Assembly: GCA_937860165.1 (NCBI GenBank)
Contig: CALMBE010000142.1
Coordinates: 1-7,007 of the forward strand
DNA length: 7,007 nucleotides
Origin: an uncultured Planctomycetaceae bacterium
GTDB lineage: Bacteria > Planctomycetota > Planctomycetia > Pirellulales > Lacipirellulaceae
Reading direction: 5' to 3'
Part shown: one piece after another, positions 1-5,098 of the stretch
Numbering within the stretch: position 1 is the stretch's first letter
How the letters are laid out: each line of letters opens with the position of its first letter
Program-made: the position numbers and the translations under genes
Notes under the pieces: generated by a model
Told to the model about the DNA's origin: nothing
Database searches by the model: none
The model's input: only the letters and a program-made list of their open reading frames with translations

Positions 1-390
1 CGCCCTGCGGCTGATCTGCCCAATCCCAACTTTTAGCTGTGACAAAGCACTAGCCTCATCGATCACGACGATAGCGCCAGAAACCAATTCGGTTTCGTAC
101 TGCTTGATCGCAGTCACCACTAGCGGGAGAATCTGCTGCGGAAGAACCCGCTGACTACGAACCTGGAGAACACTGGGGCCCACGGCATGGGTTAAAGCTA
201 CCGCAGTTCCAAAATCCAAGTCGTGAGTAAACACTAGGCACCCATTCAATCGTGCCCATTCAAGTATGACTTGATCCGACGCCTTGGGATCGCCTACCGA
301 CATCCAGTGGGTAGCTGACCAGCCTAACTTGGCGAACTCGCCTACCCATGCAGGCGACAAATTCATATCGATCAAGATCCGAAGTCTCAT
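1..390 (-). CDS. DUF5615 PIN-like toxin, 3' end cut by window edge
   Basis: 130 codons are open from an ATG at 390 to the window edge with no stop seen. Family knowledge: DUF5615 proteins are small PIN-like domains, presumed RNases, usually paired with a DUF433 antitoxin. Visible motifs: an N-terminal LIDMNLSP block with acidic D8, then SVGDPKASD with D39, then FTHDLDFG with D57 and D59, the spacing expected for a PIN-like metal site. The last readable residues include VVIDEAS, which normally lies close to the family's C-terminus, so only a few residues are probably missing. The ATG overlaps the stop of the DUF433 gene in an ATGA junction, indicating translational coupling; this decides the start. 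Function as a toxin is inferred from family and partner. Confidence 0.85.
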   Translation of the reverse strand, partial: MRLRILIDMNLSPAWVGEFAKLGWSATHWMSVGDPKASDQVILEWARLNGCLVFTHDLDFGTAVALTHAVGPSVLQVRSQRVLPQQILPLVVTAIKQYETELVSGAIVVIDEASALSQLKVGIGQISRRA

Positions 391-629
391 AAGGTAGCCA
401 ATGGCAATTCCCGTTCTTCAACGCGCCACGCAGCATAGGCCAGACAGTTATCGATGTCCTGTGCCTCCAAATAAGGATAGGCCGATAGTATCTCTTCACG
501 CGAAGACCCGCTTGCCAACATTCCGAGAACTAGGCCTACGGTCACCCTCAATCCTCGGATACAGGGTTTGCCACCCATCGTATTCGGGTCAAAAGTGATA
601 CCAGCGAAAGCTGCAGCTGAACTGACCAT
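387..629 (-). CDS. DUF433 family antitoxin
   Basis: 80-residue protein, full length for the family. The signature GITFDPNTMGGKPCIRGLRV (residues 10-29) is the DUF433 core, followed by a helix block (LASGSSREEILSAYPYLEA) and the conserved DIDNCLAYAAW helix. DUF433 proteins are small HTH-like domains that act as the antitoxin to DUF5615 PIN-like partners, probably also repressing their own operon. The ATG at 629 is preceded by a good Shine-Dalgarno, AGGTGA at 633-638 on the minus strand. The gene comes first and its TGA overlaps the toxin ATG by four bases. A plausible extended -10 promoter lies about 60 bp upstream. The assignment is firm; neutralisation of the neighbour is inference from the pairing. 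Confidence 0.9.
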   Translation of the reverse strand: MVSSAAAFAGITFDPNTMGGKPCIRGLRVTVGLVLGMLASGSSREEILSAYPYLEAQDIDNCLAYAAWRVEERELPLATL

Positions 630-685
630 AACTCACCTCTCGGACCATTCGAATCAAATACTCTTCTGTCGAGACAACCACCTAC

Positions 686-694
686 ATTGTATCA
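686..694 (-). promoter_or_regulatory. Extended -10 promoter of the DUF433-DUF5615 operon
   Basis: Read on the minus strand this is TGATACAAT, an extended -10 (TGn plus TACAAT, one mismatch to TATAAT). It lies about 57 bases upstream of the antitoxin ATG. No convincing -35 box is seen. An operator-type dyad, which autoregulated toxin-antitoxin operons often have, is not obvious here. Confidence 0.45.
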
Positions 695-729
695 CGCAAT
701 TGGCGTTCCTGACCACTTTTGTTTTAACC

Positions 730-799
730 TCAGGACATCTTCCCCGCCAAGCCCCGGTACACTTCCACACCCCGCTCCAGCTCCGCCAGCGAGATCCAT
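730..799 (-). repeat. Orphan duplicate of the M20 peptidase gene 3' end
   Basis: These 70 bases match 1344-1413, the 3' end of the M20 gene, at 61 of 70 positions without gaps, stop codon included. On the minus strand it reads WISLAELERGVEVYRGLAGKMS-stop, against WISLAELDRGVEVYRRLAGGMP-stop in the intact gene. Weaker similarity continues to about 810 with a 4-base length difference, then ends about 8 bases before the hicB stop. Four of nine substitutions are silent and the protein frame is intact, so the copy seems to have diverged as part of a working gene rather than decayed in place. It encodes nothing functional on its own. Confidence 0.88.
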
Positions 800-817
800 A
801 CTCGGAATGTTGCGATT

Positions 818-1036
818 TCAGGCGAACAACAATCGGCCCTTAGGAACAGGAATTGGACGCCCCAGTTCTTGGGCAGTTTCGATCCATTCGTTGATCACTA
901 CCTCGACTGCCGCGAGAGCTTCCTGGTAAGTCTCGCCATCGGCGGCACAACCCGGCAACTCAGGAACTTGAGCAATGAACGCCTGGTCTTGATCGCTCCA
1001 AAAAAGAATGACTTCGTAACGAATATTGGCAGACAT
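818..1036 (-). CDS. hicB: HicB family antitoxin
   Basis: 72-residue protein of the short HicB type: a partially degraded RNase H-like fold without an added DNA-binding domain. Visible signatures are YEVILFWSDQDQAFIAQVPELPGC at residues 7-30 (the sheet and the PELPGC motif), AALAAVEVV-like helix residues around 40-48, and a C-terminus ending GRPIPVPKGRLLFA, the usual end of this subfamily. It should bind and mask the HicA mRNA interferase. The ATG follows the hicA stop directly (TAG then ATG) with a GGAG ribosome site at 1046-1049, so the two are cotranscribed in the standard hicA-hicB order. The gene itself shows no damage, although its toxin partner is frameshifted. Confidence 0.92.
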   Translation of the reverse strand: MSANIRYEVILFWSDQDQAFIAQVPELPGCAADGETYQEALAAVEVVINEWIETAQELGRPIPVPKGRLLFA

Positions 1037-1287
1037 CTATTCGATCTCCAGTTGGTAGCGGAGGATTATTTCCCGGGTTTGCTTGACTTGGTATGGTTTT
1101 GCCAGAGACCCACGAGGTTGAAGATTGAGAATCTCTTCGATTCCTGTTCGCGTGAAAATGTGGTGCGATCCTCGAATTCGATGCTCACACTTTAGTTGTT
1201 CTAATAAATTGCAGAGTTCCTCGAACCTGACATTGGCATCAGCCGTTCGCTTAATACCTTTTGCAGTACTATTGAATGTTTGCTCAT
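1037..1287 (-). pseudogene. hicA: hicA mRNA interferase, frameshifted by a one-base loss
   Basis: The ATG at 1287 gives MSKHSIVLQKVLS, the usual HicA start, then runs out of frame after about 13 codons. The rest of HicA continues in another frame (ADANVRFEELCNLL, then IRGSHHIFTR, then AKPYQVKQTREIIL). Adding one G beside position 1248 (minus-strand GCGAAC to GCGGAAC) restores VLSGTADANVRF and one 83-residue protein. HicA is a double-stranded-RNA-binding-like ribonuclease that cleaves mRNA; the catalytic histidine lies in the GSHH block (about residues 42-43 of the repaired protein). As given, no full toxin can be made. A GG-to-G loss could be a true mutation or an assembly error. The long upstream reading frame into the M20 gene has no HicA character and is not part of the gene. 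Confidence 0.9.
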
Positions 1288-1327
1288 AGACTGTGCGATC
1301 TAAAGTCCTACCGCCACCCACAGTTCC

Positions 1328-1336
1328 ATTATACCA
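1328..1336 (-). promoter_or_regulatory. Extended -10 promoter of hicAB
   Basis: On the minus strand this reads TGGTATAAT, a perfect TATAAT with the TGn extension. It is 41 bases upstream of the hicA ATG and just downstream of the M20 stop codon. Transcription would start near 1321. No clear -35 is seen, which is common with an extended -10. It implies hicAB is transcribed independently of the peptidase gene. Confidence 0.6.
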
Positions 1337-1343
1337 CGATCTT

Positions 1344-1413
1344 TCAGGGCATCCCCCCCGCCAAGCGCCGGTACACCTCCACGCCCCGATCCAATTCCGC
1401 CAGCGAGATCCAT
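1344..1413 (-). repeat. 3' end of the M20 gene, partner copy of the 730-799 repeat
   Basis: These last 23 codons of the intact M20 gene, stop included, are the other member of the 70-bp direct repeat (61 of 70 identical to 730-799). The two copies are in the same orientation and enclose 544 bases that hold little besides hicAB and its promoter. Confidence 0.88.
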
Positions 1414-2585
1414 TCATCCTCGGTATGGGCCTGGGCGATGCTTCCGGGGCCACAGATTACCGTGGGGATGCCGAGCGCCGCGAACACCCAGGCATCGGTC
1501 CCGTAGGGAACCCCCATGATTTCTCCCGGCAGTCCCGTGGAGCGCACCACTCCCGCGACTTTCTCGGCCCAAGCTTGATTGGTTCCTGCTGCGAGCCCTC
1601 GGCCCTGATTCCAGGGGGCATCGTGTTCGACAACCACGGTGGAAGAGATGCGCTCCGCAATGAAACCTTTCAACTCTTGCAGGGCTTCGAGCGGATCGCC
1701 TCCCGGCATCAAGCGAAAGTCGATGTCGATCGCCACATGATCGGCGACCACATTCGCACCCGTGCCCCCTTGAATCGCATTGACTGAGATGGTGGGGCGA
1801 CCACACATGCAGTCGGCACCGCGCATGGCCAACACTTCGGCATCGAAAGTGCGAATCGCCCCGATTACTTCCTGCATGTCGTAAATCGCATTCTTGCCCA
1901 GATGCGGCTGCGAGGAATGGGCCGCCCGACCTCGCGTATGGCAACGCCAGCGGACAAGCCCTTTGTGAGCGGCCACGACCGATAAATCCGTCGGCTCGGC
2001 AACCAGCGCTCGCGTAGGCCTCAGAGCGCGAAGTTCGTCCAAACCTAATGTGCCGTGCGTCTGCTCTGCAATTTTAGAATCGCCAGTTTCTGACGATTCG
2101 GACCACAGTCGACTCAGTGCCTTTGCTCCCGTGAAGCCACATTCTTCATTGATCATAAAGGCCAGCAACACGTCTCGCTGCAATTGATTGGTTTCGGTAA
2201 CTTCAACAAGCGCTGTGAACATGGCCGCCATGGCTCCCTTAACGTCGCACGCTCCGCGACCATAGATCCGTCCCTCGCGCAATGTGCCGACATCGGGAGC
2301 CACCTTCAATCCCTCGACTCCTACCGTGTCTTGATGCACCTCCCACAGCGTAATTTTTCGTGGTGAAGTGTCCGCAGAAGTTCCCGGGACCCAGGCCACT
2401 AGATTCTCTCTCCCAGGATGCACTTCCTGCCTCAGCCAGCGCCAACCTCTCGATTGAACCAATTCCTGGAGAAAGTCGGTCAGTTTTCCTTCCCCCAGCC
2501 AGGACTTCTCGGGACCCCCAAAAGCTGGGTTGATACTGGGAATTGCGAGGAGTTCAAGCAGTAAGTTTTTGGCATGCATAGACAT
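1344..2585 (-). CDS. M20 family metallopeptidase/deacylase (ArgE/DapE type)
   Basis: 413 residues, normal for single-chain M20 enzymes, which hydrolyse amide bonds in N-acyl amino acids or small peptides with two zinc ions in the cytoplasm. Expected ligands are in place: H84 with D86 in EVHQDTV, D114 in GRGACDVKG, the E147-E148 pair in INEECG, E197 in AEPTDL, and H387 in AQAHTEDEW. The dimerisation domain (about residues 205-320) carries H223 in AAHSSQP and R291 in DFRLMPGG. The substrate cannot be told from sequence; acetylornithine deacetylase or succinyl-diaminopimelate desuccinylase are candidates, but no arg or dap genes lie alongside. Start taken at ATG 2585; the upstream GGGTAG is a weak ribosome site and a second ATG lies two codons in. 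Its 3' end is duplicated beyond hicAB. Confidence 0.92.
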   Translation of the reverse strand: MSMHAKNLLLELLAIPSINPAFGGPEKSWLGEGKLTDFLQELVQSRGWRWLRQEVHPGRENLVAWVPGTSADTSPRKITLWEVHQDTVGVEGLKVAPDVGTLREGRIYGRGACDVKGAMAAMFTALVEVTETNQLQRDVLLAFMINEECGFTGAKALSRLWSESSETGDSKIAEQTHGTLGLDELRALRPTRALVAEPTDLSVVAAHKGLVRWRCHTRGRAAHSSQPHLGKNAIYDMQEVIGAIRTFDAEVLAMRGADCMCGRPTISVNAIQGGTGANVVADHVAIDIDFRLMPGGDPLEALQELKGFIAERISSTVVVEHDAPWNQGRGLAAGTNQAWAEKVAGVVRSTGLPGEIMGVPYGTDAWVFAALGIPTVICGPGSIAQAHTEDEWISLAELDRGVEVYRRLAGGMP

Positions 2586-2655
2586 AGATTAGCTACCCGC
2601 GTTCTGGAAGTTTGTCTCGTTCTTGGACAATTTCAAGAGTTTTCACTTTTTTCTG

Positions 2656-2678
2656 CAAACATTTGTCAAAAGTGTTTG
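2656..2678. promoter_or_regulatory. Imperfect dyad between divergent promoters
   Basis: CAAACA and TGTTTG arms (2656-2661 and 2673-2678) are inverted around an 11-base centre that is itself partly symmetric. The dyad contains, on the minus strand, a perfect TTGACA (-35-like, 2664-2669) facing the M20 gene, though no good -10 follows at 16-18 bases. Its right arm overlaps the -35 of the plus-strand promoter at 2676. It could be an operator serving both directions; no regulator is recognised. Confidence 0.3.
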
Positions 2679-2704
2679 ATTATCTCGACAACGCACGTTA
2701 GAAT
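2676..2704 (+). promoter_or_regulatory. Sigma70-like promoter of the 2711-2774 RNA
   Basis: TTGATT at 2676-2681 (4 of 6 to consensus) and TAGAAT at 2699-2704 (5 of 6) are separated by exactly 17 bases. A start site near 2711 would fall right before a small hairpin and 24 bases before a strong terminator. Confidence 0.5.
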
Positions 2705-2710
2705 CGGATT

Positions 2711-2774
2711 TACGTAGGCTTCCTACGTCGTTCGCCCTCTGTGGGTTGCTGCCCCACCCACAGGGGGATTTTTT
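2711..2774 (+). ncRNA. Candidate short RNA or terminated leader
   Basis: The predicted transcript is about 64 nt: a promoter 7 bases upstream, then a perfect 7-bp hairpin (ACGTAGG, loop CTT, CCTACGT; 2712-2728), a short single-stranded link, and an intrinsic terminator. No reading frame of note fits inside. It could be a free-standing small RNA, or the terminated 5' leader of mrp, whose start codon lies 343 bases further on. The second would need an antiterminated state, and none is evident. It matches no RNA family I recognise. The structure is seen directly; transcription is inferred. Confidence 0.45.
2735..2774 (+). terminator. Strong Rho-independent terminator
   Basis: A 12-bp stem with one G-U pair (CCCTCTGTGGGT at 2735-2746 with ACCCACAGGGGG at 2756-2767) closes a 9-base loop and is followed by A and six T's (2769-2774). 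There is no plus-strand gene upstream in the window for it to end: the nearest gene, M20, is transcribed away. This is the main reason for proposing an RNA at 2711-2774. Confidence 0.85.
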
Positions 2775-2911
2775 ATGCGCTCATTTTTTGTCGCTTTTTG
2801 CAAACTTCGTGGGCCTCTCACTGCATTCTTCGTGCCCCGCAGCGCTCTAATCCCTCTCGAGACTATCGCGACATGCCTCAGCACGCGCCCGTGCGCGCTC
2901 TCTTTCACACC

Positions 2912-2939
2912 TTGGCAAGCAACCTTCAAGCAGTAGAGT
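2912..2939 (+). promoter_or_regulatory. Possible promoter of mrp
   Basis: TTGGCA (2912-2917, 5 of 6) and TAGAGT (2934-2939, 4 of 6) stand 16 bases apart. If used, the mrp leader would be about 170 nt. Around it, 2775-3117 holds no gene that I can support. A 5-bp GC hairpin is present at 2881-2894 (GCACG, loop CGCC, CGTGC). Confidence 0.3.
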
Positions 2940-3029
2940 GGAGTGCTTCCCCATGTGCTGTTATCCCCTCGAAAGTGAGTACTATTACCCCCTCCGTGCC
3001 GAATTCAAGAACGCTTGCCTTCACCCCGA

Positions 3030-3050
3030 ACTTCGGACTTCGGACTTCGG
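3030..3050. repeat. Tandem heptamer ACTTCGG, three copies
   Basis: Three exact head-to-tail copies of ACTTCGG lie in the presumed untranslated leader of mrp, 68 bases before its start codon. A single further copy is present at 4792-4798 in the repeat-rich gap upstream of the histone-like gene. It is a simple-sequence element with no known function. The frame through it stays open by chance and is not counted as protein. Confidence 0.8.
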
Positions 3051-3117
3051 CATTCTTGCGAACTTGGGTATTTGGGCCTTCGTCACTTCAAACGCTCCCG
3101 ATCAATCAAGGAACCCC

Positions 3118-4197
3118 ATGTCCGTTGAACCTATATCCCTGGATCAAGTCGAGTCCGTTCTCCGCAAAATTGCCGATCCGGAAACCGGTCGCAATCTCGT
3201 TCAATTGGAACAAGTACACCACGTCAGCATCGACGAAAACCGAGTCCGAGTAAAGATCGGGCTCACCAGCCATTCAGCGCCGCTCTGGGAAGAAACGCGT
3301 CTTCAAATCGTCGAACGATTGCAGAGCCAACTTCCGGGCAATCCGAGAGTTGAAGTCGCCCTAGAGCCTCATCTCCGACCGGCAGAGCCCATCGGTGGTA
3401 TTGGACTAACAGCCAAAAGTGTGATCGCTGTCGGTTCCGGCAAAGGGGGCGTGGGCAAAAGTACTCTCGCGGCTTCACTGGCTTTGGGGCTGCGGCGAGC
3501 CGGATGTCAGGTTGGTTTGCTCGATGCCGATGTGTATGGGCCTAGTATTCCACACTTATTAGGGGTCGACGAACGGCCCACGGCCGTGGAAAAGAAACTT
3601 CAACCCGTGCTCTCCAATGGGCTGAAAGTGATGAGCATGGGCTTTCTCGTCCCGCCGGGAGAAGCCATCGTCTGGCGCGGGCCGATGCTGCACGGGGCGA
3701 TTACGCAGTTCCTCCGCGACACCGAGTGGGGTGACCTCGATTACCTCATCATCGACATGCCCCCGGGCACCGGAGATATCGCCCTGACCCTCTCGCAACT
3801 CATGCCCCTCACCGGGGCCGTGGTCGTCTGCACGCCCCAGGATGTCGCACTCCTGGATGCCGTCAAAGCAATTGCCATGTTCAACAAGGTGAATATCCCC
3901 ATCCTGGGTGTCGTCGAGAACATGAGCTACTTCTTGTGCCCCGACAACGGCAAACGTTACGACATCTTCGGCAGTGGCGGAGCCCGGCGCAAGGCCGAGG
4001 AACTCGGCGTTCCCTTCTTAGGTGAGGTCCCGATTCAGATCCCGATTCGGGAGCGGGGCGACGCTGGCCAGACGAGTGGCAACTTCACCGACCAAGAATC
4101 CGCCCCGTACTTCGAGCGGATTTGCTACAGCCTTGTCAAGAACCTGGCCCAGCAAAAAGCCCTCCACCCCCCACTACCCACGCTCTCAGTGCTGTAG
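3118..4197 (+). CDS. mrp: Mrp/ApbC-type Fe-S cluster carrier ATPase
   Basis: 359 residues, normal length. It is a cytosolic P-loop ATPase that carries and delivers iron-sulphur clusters. An N-terminal MIP18/DUF59 domain (about 5-85) precedes the ATPase. Seen: deviant Walker A GSGKGGVGKST (106-116), LLDADVYGPSIPHLLG (134-149), MGFLVPP (174-180), WRGPML (186-191) and DMPPGTGD (213-220). In most Mrp proteins a CXXC after ENMSYF binds the bridging cluster at the dimer interface; here the sequence is CPDN (274-277), so only C274 remains. Start chosen at ATG 3118 because AAGGAA lies at 3108-3113 and homology begins there. An in-frame ATG at 2938 would add 60 residues of leader with no family resemblance. 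It is the only plus-strand gene in the window. Confidence 0.96.
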   Translation: MSVEPISLDQVESVLRKIADPETGRNLVQLEQVHHVSIDENRVRVKIGLTSHSAPLWEETRLQIVERLQSQLPGNPRVEVALEPHLRPAEPIGGIGLTAKSVIAVGSGKGGVGKSTLAASLALGLRRAGCQVGLLDADVYGPSIPHLLGVDERPTAVEKKLQPVLSNGLKVMSMGFLVPPGEAIVWRGPMLHGAITQFLRDTEWGDLDYLIIDMPPGTGDIALTLSQLMPLTGAVVVCTPQDVALLDAVKAIAMFNKVNIPILGVVENMSYFLCPDNGKRYDIFGSGGARRKAEELGVPFLGEVPIQIPIRERGDAGQTSGNFTDQESAPYFERICYSLVKNLAQQKALHPPLPTLSVL

Positions 4198-4260
4198 AGA
4201 AGAGGTCTTTGCCTCGGCAACCAGCCAAGACACCCGAATGAAAATCGTGGAAAACCTGTT

Positions 4261-4342
4261 GCTAAGCTTGCCTTAGCCGTCCTATTCAGAGTAACACGCG
4301 TCTCCGACTCGTGAATTCACTTCACGACTCGCAAGAGTCGTG
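4261..4342. repeat. Cluster of small inverted repeats downstream of mrp
   Basis: The 290 bases from the mrp stop to the histone-like gene contain no supportable gene. They hold GCTAAG/CTTAGC (4261-4277, 5-base loop), the perfect palindrome GTGAATTCAC (4311-4320), and a perfect 8-bp hairpin, CACGACTC-GCAA-GAGTCGTG (4323-4342), closed by a GNRA-type tetraloop. CGACTC also occurs at 4305, so alternative pairings are possible. None has a T-run, so this is not a classic intrinsic terminator, although it could form the 3' end of the mrp transcript or be a dispersed REP-like element. Confidence 0.6.
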
Positions 4343-4389
4343 CCACTCTCCCCTCGTTCAAATGCACCCGGGGGATCCAACCGCGCAGC

Positions 4390-4422
4390 AAAAGACCGCC
4401 CTCCAATAAGTAGAGGACGGTC
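4390..4422 (-). terminator. Rho-independent terminator of the histone-like gene
   Basis: On the minus strand GACCGTCCTC pairs with GAGGGCGGTC (10 bp, one G-U) around a 9-base loop and is followed by TTTT (4393-4390). It ends a transcript coming from the H1-like gene, 65 bases past its stop codon. The plus strand has no T-run, so it is unlikely to serve mrp. Confidence 0.7.
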
Positions 4423-4487
4423 CGTCTTGACCTATAGCCTAAGACCCGCAAACGACCGTTCACACGGCCGCCCACGAAGTAGCGGAA

Positions 4488-4640
4488 CTACTTCTTCTTG
4501 GCGGTCTTCTTCTTGGCAGTCTTTTTCTTGGCGGTCTTCTTAGGAGCAGCCTTCTTGGCTACCTTCTTCTTGGCTGTCTTCTTCTTAGCAGCCTTCTTGG
4601 GAGCGGCCTTCTTGGCAGCAGCTTTCTTCTTCTTAGCCAC
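4488..4640 (-). CDS. Histone H1-like Lys/Ala-rich DNA-binding protein
   Basis: 50 residues built almost wholly from Lys, Ala, Thr and Pro, in repeats of the type KKTAKKK and KKAAPKK. This resembles the C-terminal tail of eukaryotic H1 and the chlamydial/planctomycetal Hc1-like proteins, which bind and compact DNA non-specifically in the nucleoid. No folded domain is present. The start is GTG at 4640: GGAGG lies at 4648-4652, seven bases before it, and the composition switches abruptly at this codon. An ATG further upstream (4763) would add 41 residues of unrelated sequence across the ribosome site and repeats. The gene is monocistronic, with its own terminator at 4390-4422. The repetitive codons make it prone to slippage changes in length. 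DNA binding is inferred from composition alone. Confidence 0.85.
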   Translation of the reverse strand: MAKKKKAAAKKAAPKKAAKKKTAKKKVAKKAAPKKTAKKKTAKKKTAKKK

Positions 4641-4690
4641 AGTAAATCCTCCATAACACAAAGGTCTTGGGTAATCTGTTCTTCTCATGA

Positions 4691-4778
4691 CTTCGATTGA
4701 ACGTTCAAGCGAAGATAGAACAGGTGTCACCCAAAGGGAAAAAAGGAAACATGTCACCCACACAGGGCGTCATGACAT
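4691..4778. promoter_or_regulatory. Dyad and direct repeats upstream of the histone-like gene
   Basis: A 24-bp palindrome with a single mismatched pair and no loop lies at 4691-4714: outer arms CTTCG/CGAAG, core TTGAACGTTCAA (4697-4708). Further upstream of the gene are two exact direct repeats of TGTCACCCA (4725-4733, 4752-4760; 27 bp apart) and an inverted TGACAT at 4773-4778. The arrangement suggests protein-binding sites controlling the H1-like gene, whose start is 51 bases away. I see no convincing -35/-10 pair. The core resembles GAAC/GTTC SOS-type half-sites, but the zero spacing does not fit a known LexA box. Confidence 0.45.
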
Positions 4779-4799
4779 TTCATTGTTCTTGGACTTCGG

Positions 4800-4840
4800 T
4801 GTCTCTAGTGAAAAAATGTCTCTAGTTCAGATGTCTCTAG
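4800..4840. repeat. Three direct copies of TGTCTCTAG
   Basis: Exact nonamers at 4800-4808, 4817-4825 and 4832-4840, separated by 8 and 6 bases. A degraded fourth, GGTCTCCA, follows at 4845-4852. The spacing is irregular, so it is neither a CRISPR nor a simple tandem repeat. Function unknown. Confidence 0.75.
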
Positions 4841-5098
4841 CCCAGGTCTCCAACTGATCGAAAATTAAAAAAGATCAAACCTACTTTGCCAGAATCTCGA
4901 TGTCAGGATCAGGGCGAACTTTAATTGAATAAGTTGAACTTCCTTGCTTCATTGGAAGTATTTGTACGAATTCGTCAGATTTGTGCAACACAATTTTTAG
5001 AAAAAAATGCCTCCAAGTGAAAAAATTTTTCCCGACCCGGTTCTCAAATCGACTTTCAAGACGATCGCGCGCTGTCAACTTCGCGCTTCATCATGCGT
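4841..5098. other. AT-rich gap without a supportable gene
   Basis: This stretch lies between the TGTCTCTAG repeats and the end of the SGNH gene and is visibly richer in A/T than its surroundings (runs such as AAAAATTTTT near 5021). A 65-codon minus-strand frame (5078 to 4881, TTG start) exists but has no ribosome site or recognisable domain. It overlaps nothing, so it could be a small gene, but I do not support it as one. Confidence 0.4.

Noticed and set aside
1288..1453. Upstream extension of the HicA frame into the M20 gene
   Set aside because: It is antisense-free but out of frame with M20 coding and has no HicA similarity; the true hicA start is ATG 1287 in another frame.
1293..1787. Long plus-strand frame opposite the M20 gene
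   Set aside because: A shadow frame of a well-supported gene, with low-information composition and no ribosome site.
2938..3117. In-frame 60-residue N-terminal extension of Mrp from ATG 2938
   Set aside because: No family resemblance, contains the ACTTCGG tandem repeat, and the start at 3118 has a good AAGGAA site and matches the known N-terminus.
4641..4763. ATG-started 41-residue extension of the histone-like protein
   Set aside because: It reads through the ribosome site and the regulatory repeats, and its composition is unrelated; GTG 4640 is better supported.
4800..4852. CRISPR array
   Set aside because: Repeats are only 9 bases with 6-8 base gaps and there are no cas genes.
4881..5078. 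65-codon minus-strand frame with TTG start
   Set aside because: No ribosome site, no recognisable domain, AT-rich surroundings. It would gain an ATG-led start (MMKREVDSAR) only by assuming an indel, so it is left as an unsupported possibility.
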